Below, piece by piece: positions 36,001-44,016 of a stretch of DNA of 64,000 nt; within the stretch, counting starts at the first letter, position 1; the number at the start of each line of letters is the position of its first letter. The stretch is taken from the NCBI GenBank assembly GCA_016713425.1, contig JADJPE010000005.1:1922001-1986000 (forward strand). Reading direction: 5' to 3'. Source of the stretch: Deltaproteobacteria bacterium (GTDB taxonomy: Bacteria; Myxococcota; Kuafuiibacteriia; Kuafuiibacteriales; Kuafuiibacteriaceae). The notes beneath the pieces are model-generated. The model made no database searches and was not told the DNA's origin. It saw only the letters and a list, made by a program, of their open reading frames with translations. The position numbers and the translations under genes are program-made.

Positions 36001-36162
36001 GCCGTGGGCGAACGCTTTGAGCCCGAGCCTCGGCGTACCCGAGGGGCACGTATCGGAAAGCAGTCCGTAGCGAAGGAAGCCAGTCACGCACATGAAGCGC
36101 GAAACCGTGAAGAGCGCGAGGGCGACCAGGCCCAACATCCCGTATACAAGCTTTCGCCTCAT
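33001..36162 (-). CDS. Alpha-2-macroglobulin N-terminal half (MG2-type domains), membrane-anchored
   Basis: 1053 residues. One N-terminal hydrophobic helix (YGMLGLVALALFTVS) acts as signal or anchor. The MG2 region is clear (ITDRPLYEPGNVIAYRAALF, about 170-190), followed by WNIRFDSGDASAVRPVKVAPFTLPRFVVEAS and further macroglobulin sandwiches (FYGRGDQPNVMGEVRYASSA). A central ~150-residue insert with TonB-C-like sequence (LRPCVRFVDGYASTTIALFV) is unusual. The end contains the A2M pre-ANA strand pattern (LKSSKAQYSPGDQAKLLVST). The remaining A2M domains are in the next gene, coupled by a 4-base overlap. ATG has AAGGGA six bases upstream. Divergent from dps. Confidence 0.8.
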   Translation of the reverse strand: MRRKLVYGMLGLVALALFTVSRFMCVTGFLRYGLLSDTCPSGTPRLGLKAFAHGLGRGASGAIQVVPQGFFTSARSDAVEQVAAERCTLSLALVAPTGEERSLDPRNGWDSSGESRWAEVVLPDDLKDGLYTLRVHGVAPFDETSVELKLPIFAPAKIHVITDRPLYEPGNVIAYRAALFRARDLVPIGGRAGRWQVTDPQGNVVLEEEASADDFGIVGGTFPLAPDAAEGIWNIRFDSGDASAVRPVKVAPFTLPRFVVEASTDQPFYGRGDQPNVMGEVRYASSAPVQNAQVSLDWTLHGAWPPPPDWTASLPTHVVTDASGRFAVALPEVPGDLHGQATLRAMIRAVDSTGDMVEGQVRILLSRAPLMVDAVTEYGDGLVSGYNNRVFVRITTADGRPRPETRFRIRRAWDPTDTGTEAVTDADSVAQLQLDPGPPTTVIVPAPPVREAARPEPTVAIEATRDLIGSGDSAGEASLGDRVVIDRWLPSLRPCVRFVDGYASTTIALFVRADGQVSSAIPPPGRLGECLSETMREARFGPAARPRALSVLVGLSNPRSPIVTYSVDAIPDPPDWLQTAVGAALLDARRCLTAHTPSTDLPRLLAVHLSGEGGRKLERQHLELEWIGNPAPRHRPHQAVFACIEDITRRAVQDGYAKALRASKNNDEDLTNAFVATIRFDIDARPITTPRPKDTTKLGYEFLVEEVQDEGHSPSSNASSADEASARLFVPPGEIPPLRLRATPSVAKRGDSVEIQLLRGPSYREGLPKKLELTLQHEALMSRPEEEQIRALVDPKTKTAKFTLPQALDGWFTVEWNGARTLIFVPEERRLEIELKSSKAQYSPGDQAKLLVSTRQNNVPTAAAVTLIGVDESLAQLTPLPNAHELDGLRSLVALSEPAFGILDATLLSSGQIRGANAQAAAMLRVERPPTFEDLDRRINAEGETSFDPVEKLTDTFYAIFAEVYGNVQAWEKAAKDDETLTPQAMVKFYEDTLSAREDADRPTTDAYGRRIRLDMLPDDLLALLDPRSVIINGTHLDEDVENWIDYVRRNAP

Positions 36163-36308
36163 AACGTTTCCCTTATATCCTATGACGGTCGGCCACCACA
36201 GAACGCTCGAGCTTCTTGGGCGATCTTTTTTTAAGGGGGGCGACGATGGTTGATCTGTTGCTCGACCAGTGTTCAGCTCCGTTCGACCATCCAGGGAGGC
36301 GTCAGAGT

Positions 36309-36779
36309 ATGAAGATTGAAATTGGGATCAAGGACGAAGACCGATCCAAGATCGCGCACGAACTTTCGAAGCTGTTGGCCGATAGCTACACGCTGTACTT
36401 GAAGACCCACAACTTTCATTGGAACGTTACGGGCCCCATGTTCCAGACGCTCCATCTGATGTTCGAGCAGCACTACAACGAGCTCGCACTTGCGGTGGAC
36501 ACGATCGCGGAGCGGATCCGAGCGCTCGGCCACCCTGCGCCAGGGAGCTATGCCGCGTTCGCGAAGCTCGCGACCGTCAAGGACTCCGAAGAGGTTCCGA
36601 AGGCGACCGACATGGTGAAGGTCTTGGTCGAGGGGCACGAAGCGGTCGTCCGCACGGCCCGCCAAGTGCTCGCCGTCGCCGAGCCCGCGAACGACCAGGC
36701 CACGGCCGACGTGGCGACCCAACGGCTTCAGACGCACGAAAAGACCGCTTGGATGCTCCGGAGCCTGCTCGAAGGTTAG
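36309..36779 (+). CDS. dps: Dps-family DNA-binding/ferritin-like protein
   Basis: 156 residues, start chosen at the ATG with GGGAGG nine bases upstream. The intersubunit ferroxidase residues are visible with the family spacing: His37 (HNFHWNVTG), His49 (TLHLMFEQHY), Asp64 and Glu68 (VDTIAERI). Dps forms 12-mers that oxidise Fe2+ with H2O2 and protect DNA in stress or starvation. The N-terminal tail is short and not Lys-rich, so DNA binding may be weak. It is transcribed alone and is divergent from the alpha-2-macroglobulin pair. Confidence 0.95.
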   Translation: MKIEIGIKDEDRSKIAHELSKLLADSYTLYLKTHNFHWNVTGPMFQTLHLMFEQHYNELALAVDTIAERIRALGHPAPGSYAAFAKLATVKDSEEVPKATDMVKVLVEGHEAVVRTARQVLAVAEPANDQATADVATQRLQTHEKTAWMLRSLLEG

Positions 36780-36951
36780 GGCCCGATCGGCGGGCTAGCC
36801 CCCGCGGGCCAAAGCCCATGCGGTGTAGCCGCCGAGACCAAGCGTTTCGTTAGGGGCCCCTTTCAGGGGCAAGGTGTGGGACGGCACGCTTGCGCATTGA
36901 CAAACTTTCGTGAGGCAGGCGAAGACCGAGTGCTCTAGGAGAAAACTGCCG

Positions 36952-37320
36952 ATGTCCATCCTGTCTGACTTCCTCAACGAGAACACCATCTCCCCGGCCG
37001 ACGTTCACCAGCGTTCTTGTGCCCTCGAGGCCCAGAACATTGATGACCGCGCGCTGCAGGTCGGTCGACAGGCGGCTCGCCGGGCGAAGAAGCCGTACGC
37101 TGAGTTGTCGCTCGGCAAGCCCAAAGGGCTTGGCCGGGGCGTCGGGGTGGCGACGGTGCAGCGCGCGATCGCGGGTGCGCCGCTTCCCCGCGTGGCTCGC
37201 AAGAAGATTGTTCGGGCCGTGAACTCTCTGCTCGCCTCGCGGAAGATGGAGCCGACCGACGCACGCAAGCTCTTCAGCGACGCTCCGGCGCGCAAGGGCA
37301 AGAGCGGCAAGAAGAAGTAG
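36952..37320 (+). CDS. Small basic conserved hypothetical protein
   Basis: 122 residues from ATG with AGGAG ten bases upstream; an in-frame GTG at 36910 is less likely. The N-terminus (MSILSDFLNENTISPADVHQ) and a Lys/Arg-rich body (AARRAKKPYAEL, VARKKIVRAVNSLLASRK) end in a Lys-rich tail (RKGKSGKKK). No cysteines, membrane helix or signal. The charge suggests nucleic-acid binding, but I do not recognise a defined family. A TTGACA box stands ~50 bases upstream (36897-36902) without a convincing -10. Confidence 0.65.
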   Translation: MSILSDFLNENTISPADVHQRSCALEAQNIDDRALQVGRQAARRAKKPYAELSLGKPKGLGRGVGVATVQRAIAGAPLPRVARKKIVRAVNSLLASRKMEPTDARKLFSDAPARKGKSGKKK

Positions 37321-37415
37321 AAGACCCCTGGGCTTGGCCTCGACGTTTGGGCTTGAGGCGCGGGGACTGGGCCATGGCGGGGGCTGGGCCATGGGTTGGT
37401 CGAGGCGAGTCATTG

Positions 37416-37949
37416 ATGAGTGACGACCGCGAGAAGAAGAGCTGGCGGGAGATCGACGCGACGCGCGACCGTCGTGGTGGCGGCCGATCAGGTCGTCGCG
37501 CCGACCCTGATGAACGGTTGCGGGAGCGCGCGAGTCAGTCGGCCGCCTACTCGAAGTACAAGTCCAATCTCGACAAGCTCTTTACCCCCGGGGGTGGCGG
37601 GGCGCTCCCCGAGAATCTGAGGGCGCAGCTCGGCCCGGCCGACGAATCGAGCGCCGCGCGGCGGAAGGCGCTCGAGGACCTCAAGCAAGACCCATCCGAG
37701 GCGACGCTGGCAGCCTACCTTGCGACGGGGGCTCCGCTTCCCGACGATGCTCGCCTCCTGATGGGGCTGCTCGATATCAGGGAGGAGGCCCAGCTCCGCC
37801 CATTGCTTTCCCGGCTGCTCGAGATCGTCGAGGATGGCAAGAAACCGAATCGCATGCTCCTGATCCAGAAAGTCACAGCGTTGCGGCATCGCGTTGAGGC
37901 GGCGGAGACCGTCGAGCTGCTCGACATGCTTCTTGCTGCGCTGGGCTAG
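37416..37949 (+). CDS. Conserved hypothetical protein, helical
   Basis: 177 residues from ATG; an upstream in-frame ATG at 37347 is possible. The first ~45 residues are charged (KKSWREIDATRDRRGGGRSG), and the rest is helical with a HEAT-like look (EATLAAYLATGAPLPDDARL, LLDIREEAQLRPLLSRLLEI, LRHRVEAAETVELLDMLLAA). Cytoplasmic. The same architecture is common in Myxococcota as an uncharacterised protein; I do not know a function. It stands ~95 bases after the previous gene on the same strand. Confidence 0.65.
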   Translation: MSDDREKKSWREIDATRDRRGGGRSGRRADPDERLRERASQSAAYSKYKSNLDKLFTPGGGGALPENLRAQLGPADESSAARRKALEDLKQDPSEATLAAYLATGAPLPDDARLLMGLLDIREEAQLRPLLSRLLEIVEDGKKPNRMLLIQKVTALRHRVEAAETVELLDMLLAALG

Positions 37950-38038
37950 GGCGTTCGGTTTTCATTGATCCCGCGACTGGCCCTCGCTTCCGGGGGCCGA
38001 TTTGGGCTACGTTCCTCGGTGGCGGAGACGCCGGCGTT

Positions 38039-39430
38039 TTGAAGACGCAGAGGATCCATAAGGGCGACGAATTCGGATCGGATTCCGAGCCCGGCTCGGA
38101 CGCCAGCCGCACACTTCGCACGTGGTTGGTCCGAATTGGTCATGCTTTCGAGCCGATGGCGACCCCGGACGTCGTGCTGCTCGATGACGTCGAGCGCTGC
38201 ATTCTTGGGCGCGCCGACGGCTCTGGCAAGAACCCGGTCGGGTTCGTCACGGCGCGTGATCCCTGGATGTCGGCTCGCCATGCCGAAATCGTCCGCCGCG
38301 AAGACGGCTTCGAGCTTTGCGATCTTGGGTCGAGCAACGGAACACGCCACTTTGGAGTGCGTCGGTCACGGGTTCGCCTCATGGATGGCGACATTTTCGA
38401 GACCGGCACGACCTTCTGGCTGTTCCGGTCTATGGTCATGGCGGGTGATCCGCCGTTCTCCGCGAGCCCGGGCGTTCTCGGAACGCTCAGTCCGCTCCTC
38501 TTCGAGGTGGCCTCTCGTCTCCAGCGGGTGGCGCAAGCGCGTGTACCCATCATGCTCGAGGGCGAGACCGGCACCGGGAAAGAGGTCGTGGCGCGCGAGA
38601 TCCATCGCCTTTCGGGTCGGACCGGGCCCTTCGTGGCGATCAACACCGCGGCGGTCCAACCCAACCTGATCGCGTCCGAGCTCTTTGGCGTCGAAAAAGG
38701 TGCCCACTCAACGGCCGAACGCGCGCGCTCCGGTCAAATTCGAGCGGCCGAAGGCGGGACACTCCTGCTCGACGAAGTCGGAGACATGCCACTGGCGGTT
38801 CAGGTGTCGCTCCTCCGTGTGCTGCAGGAATCAGAAGTGCTTCCGGTGGGGAGTGATGTCCCGGTCAAGGTCGACGTTCGTGTCGTCTGCGCCACCCATC
38901 AGGATCTCGACGCACTCGTCGCGGCCGGAAGCTTTCGTGCGGATCTATACGGACGTTTGCGCGGCTGTACGCTCGAGCTTCCGCCGCTCAACGCCCGCGT
39001 CGAAGATATTGGCCTCTTGATCGCGCGCTTTCTTGCGCGGTTTCGGGCCGAGGCGATCACCTTTACGCCGGCGGCCTATCGTGCGTTGCTCATGTACCCG
39101 TGGCCCCTGAACGTTCGAGAACTCGAGCGCGCCATCGAGGCCGCGATCGCGCTTGGCGACGGGCATCGCATCGAGCTCCAGCATCTCGCGCCCGAGATCC
39201 GCGCCTTCGATCCACGGCAGGAGCCGCTTCGCCCGATATCACCGGATGTTTCGCTCAATGATCGCTGCAAGGAGATCCTTCGGCTGCTGACCGCTCATCG
39301 AGGCAACGTGAGCGCCGTGGCGCGGACCATGGGACGTTCGCGGATGCAGGTCCACCGCTGGCTGAAGCAGATGAACGTCGACCCGAGCGAGTTCAGGAGA
39401 ACTCGCGCGGACTCGAAGCCCCAAGACTGA
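38039..39430 (+). CDS. FHA-domain AAA+ regulator of the sigma54-activator type, with GAHSTA in place of GAFTGA
   Basis: 463 residues from a TTG start (start uncertain). An FHA domain (about 30-125; CILGRADG, then SARHAEIVRRE and LGSSNGT) binds phosphothreonine peptides. The AAA+ domain (about 145-370) has Walker A GETGTGKE, Walker B GGTLLLDEVGD and RADLYGRL. A C-terminal Fis-type helix-turn-helix follows (GNVSAVARTMGRSRMQVHRW). The sigma54-contact loop GAFTGA reads GAHSTA, so normal activation of sigma54 promoters is doubtful. It may be regulated by Ser/Thr kinases through the FHA domain. The variant occurs in some myxobacterial relatives as far as I recall. Confidence 0.85.
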   Translation: MKTQRIHKGDEFGSDSEPGSDASRTLRTWLVRIGHAFEPMATPDVVLLDDVERCILGRADGSGKNPVGFVTARDPWMSARHAEIVRREDGFELCDLGSSNGTRHFGVRRSRVRLMDGDIFETGTTFWLFRSMVMAGDPPFSASPGVLGTLSPLLFEVASRLQRVAQARVPIMLEGETGTGKEVVAREIHRLSGRTGPFVAINTAAVQPNLIASELFGVEKGAHSTAERARSGQIRAAEGGTLLLDEVGDMPLAVQVSLLRVLQESEVLPVGSDVPVKVDVRVVCATHQDLDALVAAGSFRADLYGRLRGCTLELPPLNARVEDIGLLIARFLARFRAEAITFTPAAYRALLMYPWPLNVRELERAIEAAIALGDGHRIELQHLAPEIRAFDPRQEPLRPISPDVSLNDRCKEILRLLTAHRGNVSAVARTMGRSRMQVHRWLKQMNVDPSEFRRTRADSKPQD

Positions 39431-39475
39431 GACAAAGATCAGACCCGCTTTGCGCAAGCCAAGTTGACGTCTTTC

Positions 39476-40792
39476 CTAGAAGTCTGACAGGAAAAATATC
39501 CAAGGACGAATGGTGTCGAGCCCGTCTTGGTCGACGACCTTTGTTGCGATCGGCGGCATCTGATCGAGGCTGCCGCGGTCCTCCATGCGGGCGACGACTG
39601 CGCTCGACTCCGGGTCTCCGGGGACGATGCGGAAGGCGATGTCAGGCCGAGAGAACTTCTCGACGCGCACGCCGACCGACGTACGTACGGCCCCGGTCTC
39701 CTCGATCGAGGTGTCGTACCACGAGAGGCGCAACCCAAAGGGTGTGTTGAATTCAATCGCGCCCGGGTCTTCGTGATGACAGTTGCCGCAGTTGGCGTGG
39801 AGATATCCGAGCGCGGCTTGCGCGTCGACATTGCCCGGCACGGCCGAGCCGAAAGGATCGGGATGGCTGAGTCGGTTGCTTGCGACGAGGCTGTTTACGG
39901 TCACACCTGCGCCTTGATGGTTGAGCTGGACGGCGCTGAAGCCGAGGACACGCTCTTCGAGGTGGTCGTGGCAGCTGTGGCACGTTGCGACGGGCGGAAC
40001 ATCGTGCGCCGTGCCGCGCGCGTTGCGCATTCCGAGGGGTACCCATTCGGCGTCGCTTTCGTCGTCGTTCCAAAGGTAGGTTGCGAAGGAGAAGTCGTTC
40101 GCGCCGGCGCCGAAGCGGCTGATGAGCCGAGTCTCGACCCGCTTCCCTTGGACGACGAATTCCTTCCAGAGCTTCGTTCCGACCGGCATGATCCAGTGAT
40201 CCTGGTCGGAAGTATCGATCGTCCCACACGCGGGGAGGTACACCCAACGGTTCTTGTCCGCGCCGTCCGACCAAAGCGGGAACTGCGGTGTGAACGACTC
40301 CACCGGCGCTGCGACGACCTTCGTCGCGATGTCTTCGTACAAACCGGTTTCGGATAGATGCTGGGGTGGGGTCGAGCTTGTTGACGTCAGACGGCTGTCC
40401 AACCCGTCCGGTGGGATGCACGTCTCGGCGTCCGATGTCGAACCTCCATCGCCCGCATCGAGATCGAGGGCTCCATCGGAACCCTCCGCATCGGGCGTCT
40501 CGGCGTCGGTTGCCGCTGCATCGCCGCCGTCAGCCTCGCCCCCGCCATCCCCGCCGTCGAGGACGGCGGCGTCGGTGTGTTGGGCGTCCGGTGTCTGCCC
40601 GTCGGTCAGTCGAGCGTCGGCCGCGCTCCCGTCAGCGACGCCTCCATCGATCATGTTGCGGGCATCTGGAGCTTGAGCATCCGACCGTCCGCCGTCCGAC
40701 GAATTTTCGTCGCCGCCGCAGCCGACCGCCGAGAGCAAGACGAAGATGAGACCGACCGTGATCAAGGGCCGCGTCGAGCCGGAACGACGCAT
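39476..40792 (-). CDS. Diheme c-type cytochrome-like lipoprotein (SO2930-like)
   Basis: 438 residues from ATG 40792; an ATG at 40894 would add a non-signal-like leader. Lipobox SAVGC, then ~90 residues of Asp/Gly/Ala-rich linker, then the domain with two heme-binding motifs: CHSCH (VATCHSCHDHLEERV) and CGNCH (LHANCGNCHHED). The layout LSETGLYEDI, FPLWSDGADKNRWVYLP and DDWxMPVGTKLWKEF resembles the SO2930/HNE_0200 family. Likely an outer-envelope electron carrier or heme protein of unknown partner. It is monocistronic, facing the plus-strand cluster at 41129. Confidence 0.75.
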   Translation of the reverse strand: MRRSGSTRPLITVGLIFVLLSAVGCGGDENSSDGGRSDAQAPDARNMIDGGVADGSAADARLTDGQTPDAQHTDAAVLDGGDGGGEADGGDAAATDAETPDAEGSDGALDLDAGDGGSTSDAETCIPPDGLDSRLTSTSSTPPQHLSETGLYEDIATKVVAAPVESFTPQFPLWSDGADKNRWVYLPACGTIDTSDQDHWIMPVGTKLWKEFVVQGKRVETRLISRFGAGANDFSFATYLWNDDESDAEWVPLGMRNARGTAHDVPPVATCHSCHDHLEERVLGFSAVQLNHQGAGVTVNSLVASNRLSHPDPFGSAVPGNVDAQAALGYLHANCGNCHHEDPGAIEFNTPFGLRLSWYDTSIEETGAVRTSVGVRVEKFSRPDIAFRIVPGDPESSAVVARMEDRGSLDQMPPIATKVVDQDGLDTIRPWIFFLSDF

Positions 40793-41128
40793 CGTCGAAC
40801 CGGCCGAGTTCGGGGCGCGCGGCCCAGGGTCGGACCCAGGGTCGGAGGGTGGTGGGCGCGAGCCTAGGCGGAGGTTGTGGCGCTGAGCAGGCATGCGTCG
40901 GCATTGTACGTCATAATTAGGTCCAGACCGCGAGCGCCCGGGCGATTCGATCGACCGCTCTGTCCGGTCGTGCGATCGGCGGTCGATGAGCCCGCCTGCC
41001 CGATGGTACGTGCGACAGGTGCTCCGCCGCCCTCACGGATTGACGTTCCTAGCCGACAGTCTGGCTGAGTATCGAGCGGATCGCGCTGGCCTGACCCTTG
41101 CTTTGCTGATGCGAGAGCGAGGGAACTC
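40793..41128. other. Divergent intergenic region of 336 bp without a gene
   Basis: The gap lies between the divergent cytochrome-like lipoprotein and the plus-strand unknown cluster. It contains an AT-rich island near 40907-40921 (taattatgac on the minus strand, with TACAAT beside it), a possible TTGACG at 41040-41045 with no good -10, and GAGGGA just before the ATG at 41129. I see no ORF with coding character and no RNA gene. Confidence 0.6.
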
Positions 41129-41599
41129 ATGACCAACGCCTTTCTGTCCTCCGTCATGTCTCATGTCATCCCCCAGGCCGGGGCACAGCGGCTGCTGGAA
41201 GACCCAGGGCACTTCCCGGCTGACCTCGTCGTCTCCGGATTTCTGAACCCGGACTATGCGCACAACGTCTCCGCCGCGCTTCAGGACCTGGAGAAACAGG
41301 CGCTTGCGCGCGGCCAGCTCGAGACCGCTGCGAACTACGATTTCATCCAGCAGGAGTGGGAACAGGAGACCGGGCTTGCGTCCCGCGGGGCAACGGCAGA
41401 CGCAGACGGTAAGCAGGACTATTGGCGGGACTCTGCGAGGGGTGTTCAGGCCTATAGGGAGCGCGTGAGCGGCATGACAGCGGGCGCGGACGGGTCGCAG
41501 GCGGCGCTCGAGCAGTTCTTGAAGGGCCCTGAGGGCGCCGCGTGCTTCAGGTCGTTGATGGCGCTCTACGTGCTTTGTTGCATGGTGGGTGGTCGCTGA
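41129..41599 (+). CDS. Conserved-looking hypothetical protein, first gene of a four-gene cluster
   Basis: 156 residues. ATG preceded by GAGGGAA. Sequence features: FPADLVVSGFLNPDYAHNVS, then a helical stretch ending in Glu-rich YDFIQQEWEQETG, and two cysteines at the C-terminus (LYVLCCMVGG). No signal peptide or known motif. Its stop overlaps the next ATG by one base (TGATG), which indicates translational coupling with the gene at 41599. I cannot assign a family. Confidence 0.6.
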   Translation: MTNAFLSSVMSHVIPQAGAQRLLEDPGHFPADLVVSGFLNPDYAHNVSAALQDLEKQALARGQLETAANYDFIQQEWEQETGLASRGATADADGKQDYWRDSARGVQAYRERVSGMTAGADGSQAALEQFLKGPEGAACFRSLMALYVLCCMVGGR

Positions 41600-42327
41600 T
41601 GGAGTCAGAGACCCAAGGTGTTTCGCCATCTCCGGCGGGGGCGGGCGATCGCGGATCGGTGGATGCCTCGTTGCAAGCGGTCTTGCAGGATCTCCTCAGT
41701 CACCCGGTTGTGGTGGTTGCGCGGGAGATCACGCGTCCCGGCAACGTCGAGAAGTGGGCCATTGCGCCGAAGGATGCGCTCCGGCTCGAGGGTACCATCT
41801 TGGAGCATCTCCATGACGCGATGATGCCGAGCGCCATTCGTGCTCTCTTTGGGATGGTTGCAACGCTTCATCAGGCCGAGCGATCGCCGACCGCCGCCCG
41901 CACGCTCGTGACGGTCTTGGCGCGCGTCGAGCCGCAACTTCGTGCGTTGTGGCGCGCCGACGACCTCGCGAACGACGACACGACCTTCGTGGGGAAGCCA
42001 ACGTTGGCTGAGCAGGCCGAGCAGCGATCTCGCACGCTTCTTGGGGCTTCGGCGAATGGGGGTGTGGCGCGCTCGAGTGCGCCGCCGCCCGATGGGGCCA
42101 TCGCCGTGCGCGCGCTCCATATTCCAGAGATTCCCCGGCCGACGCCTCGTCCACGTTCCGTCGCGGTGCTCTCGGCGGCGCCGCCTTCGGCTGCGTCCCC
42201 GTCGGCTGCGTCCCCGTCGGCCTCGTCCCCCTCAGTCGCGCCGCTGAAAGGGAGTCCAAAGGTGCGTGGACCCAGTCGACCGCGTCCGCAGCCGCGTTTT
42301 TTGCGTGACGATCTCCCGCCCGAATGA
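41599..42327 (+). CDS. Hypothetical protein with helical domain and Pro/Ser/Ala-rich tail
   Basis: 242 residues, beginning at the ATG that overlaps the upstream stop (TGATG). Residues ~20-130 are helical (LQAVLQDLLSHPVVVVAREI, LEGTILEHLHDAMMPSAIRA), and residues 150-240 are a low-complexity Pro/Ser/Ala/Arg tail (PSAASPSAASPSASSPS). There is no signal peptide. It is followed after 24 bases by the DUF6178-like gene. Function unknown; the coupling suggests a joint role with its two neighbours. Confidence 0.65.
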   Translation: MESETQGVSPSPAGAGDRGSVDASLQAVLQDLLSHPVVVVAREITRPGNVEKWAIAPKDALRLEGTILEHLHDAMMPSAIRALFGMVATLHQAERSPTAARTLVTVLARVEPQLRALWRADDLANDDTTFVGKPTLAEQAEQRSRTLLGASANGGVARSSAPPPDGAIAVRALHIPEIPRPTPRPRSVAVLSAAPPSAASPSAASPSASSPSVAPLKGSPKVRGPSRPRPQPRFLRDDLPPE

Positions 42328-42351
42328 TCCGCGCCTTCTGGACGCGCCTCG

Positions 42352-43935
42352 ATGGTCGACGGCCTCCCTGCAATGGTCGGGGCGGAGGGTAGGTTCGGGG
42401 GGCGAACGGCTCCTCGTCTTGACACCAACGGGATGGCGGCGAGACGAAGGGGCGTGACGTCGTGGCTGTATCGCGGCTCGGGCACCGGCTCGTTTTTGCA
42501 CCGGCTCATGGATACACCCGACCTTGCCAGGCGGGTCGAGGCGCTCGAGCCGGCGGCGTTCTTTGAGTGGCTTCGCCAGATCGGGATCGAAGATGCGGGC
42601 GAGATCGTCGCGCTTGCGAAGACCGACCAGATCGTGTCCGCGTTCGATGAGGACCTGTTTACGAGCGATGCACCTGGCGCGCGCGAGCAATTCGACGTGG
42701 AGCGATTCGTCGTCTGGCTCGAGGTGATGCTCGAGGCCGGTGACGCGGTTGCGGCGAAACGCTTTTCGGAGCTCGACGAAGATTTCGTGGCGTTGGCGCT
42801 TTCATCGCTTGTCCTTGTACTTGACGAGGACGCGCTCGAGTCGCGGCTTCGGGTGGGGGACCAGGACGCCCGTGCTGTCGACAAGGCGCTCGAAGGTTCC
42901 CTTCAAGAGAGTCTCGATGGCTACATGATGATCGCCAAGCGATCGGATGGATGGGATGCGGCGCTCGCGCTCATCTTGGCGCTCGATCGAGATCATCGCG
43001 CATTCCTGATTCGCGTGCTCGATCGCTGTACGGCCGCGTCTTTTGGCTACCTCGAGGACCTTGATGAGCTCACGACTGTGCTCACTGCGGCGGAAGCGCT
43101 CGCTGAGGACGTCGAAGCGGCGCGAGACGAACGTCGCGATGCCCTTGGCTACGTCGAGGCAAGAGCAGCCAAGGCCTTCCTGGAGTGGGCGCGCCAGCCG
43201 TGGGAGGACACCGATCGTCGCGCCCCTCAAGGTCTTCATGCGCAAGGCGAAGGCAGTGCGGACCGCGAGGGTCGACCGGATCGGGCGGGCCAGCCGGATC
43301 GGGCGGGCCAGCCGGATCGGGCGGGCCAGCCGGATCGGGCGGGCCAGTCGGATCGGGCGGGCCAGCCGGATCGGGAGAGTCGAGCGCATCGAACAAATTT
43401 TGATGCTCAGTACCCGGACATGCATCGATATGTGGCCCGTTTTCGCGGGCGCGATCCTCGGCCACGTTCCGAGCAGCGGCGCGATGGTCCGTCTGATGCC
43501 CAACTCCAACCAGTTCGGCCCTCGCCGCACGACGAGCCGGTGATTTTCGCCGCGCTTCGGTGTCTGGCGGACCGCGCCCCTTGGATCTACGCGACCCGAA
43601 TCGAAGAGCTCGCGTATCTCGCGAACGCGATCGTTTCGGGTGCAGACTGGGATGGTGAGCGTTTCACCCGCCCGCAAGCGGCGGAAGCCGCGCTCGCCAA
43701 CGTCGAGCTGGGCGCGTTGCTCGATCTCTCCGAGGCTGGACTTCCACCGGGGCGAGTCACGCTCGAGGCGTTGACCGATCGGCTCGAAGTCTCTTCCGTC
43801 GACACGCTGTTCCGGAGGGCGAGCAGCGCTGTGACGAGCCTTGATCTTGTTCGAGGCGTCGCGCGCACAGGGTTCGTGCGCTCGCGGAGCGAACTCGCGG
43901 CCGTCCGCCGTTTTCTGCTGCTGATCGGGCCCTAA
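42352..43935 (+). CDS. DUF6178-like family protein
   Basis: 527 residues. The start is uncertain: ATG 42352 or 42433, neither with a strong SD. The region from ~50 onward has the pattern I associate with DUF6178: DLARRVEALEPAAFFEWLRQ, IGIEDAGEIVALAKTDQIVS, then FVVWLEVMLEAGDAVAAKRF and, near the C-terminus, IYATRIEELAYLANAIVSGA. An 18-bp repeat expands a charged linker in the middle (residues ~309-342). The family is restricted mainly to deltaproteobacteria-like lineages and is uncharacterised. Cytoplasmic, helical. Confidence 0.65.
   Translation: MVDGLPAMVGAEGRFGGRTAPRLDTNGMAARRRGVTSWLYRGSGTGSFLHRLMDTPDLARRVEALEPAAFFEWLRQIGIEDAGEIVALAKTDQIVSAFDEDLFTSDAPGAREQFDVERFVVWLEVMLEAGDAVAAKRFSELDEDFVALALSSLVLVLDEDALESRLRVGDQDARAVDKALEGSLQESLDGYMMIAKRSDGWDAALALILALDRDHRAFLIRVLDRCTAASFGYLEDLDELTTVLTAAEALAEDVEAARDERRDALGYVEARAAKAFLEWARQPWEDTDRRAPQGLHAQGEGSADREGRPDRAGQPDRAGQPDRAGQPDRAGQSDRAGQPDRESRAHRTNFDAQYPDMHRYVARFRGRDPRPRSEQRRDGPSDAQLQPVRPSPHDEPVIFAALRCLADRAPWIYATRIEELAYLANAIVSGADWDGERFTRPQAAEAALANVELGALLDLSEAGLPPGRVTLEALTDRLEVSSVDTLFRRASSAVTSLDLVRGVARTGFVRSRSELAAVRRFLLLIGP
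43276..43377 (+). repeat. 18-bp tandem repeat coding for (PDRAGQ)n
   Basis: Five near-identical copies of ccggatcgggcgggccag plus a partial sixth, in frame. The fifth copy carries a single change that gives Ser for Pro. The repeat lies between the two conserved halves of the DUF6178-like protein. Confidence 0.95.
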
Positions 43936-44016
43936 GTTCCGCGGTTCGCGGGCCGCGAATCAGAATGCGTCGACCGTCGCTTTTGCCCCGTTTTGACATC
44001 CACGCAACTCGGAGCT

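Noticed and set aside
36856..36870. Hairpin GCCCC-TTTCA-GGGGC downstream of dps
   Set aside because: Short five-base stem with no T run, so it is not convincing as a terminator.
36897..36902. TTGACA as a promoter for the gene at 36952
   Set aside because: No acceptable -10 hexamer at 16-18 bases distance.
43276..43377. Regular repeats that could suggest a CRISPR array
   Set aside because: Units are contiguous 18-mers without spacers and are in frame in a coding sequence.
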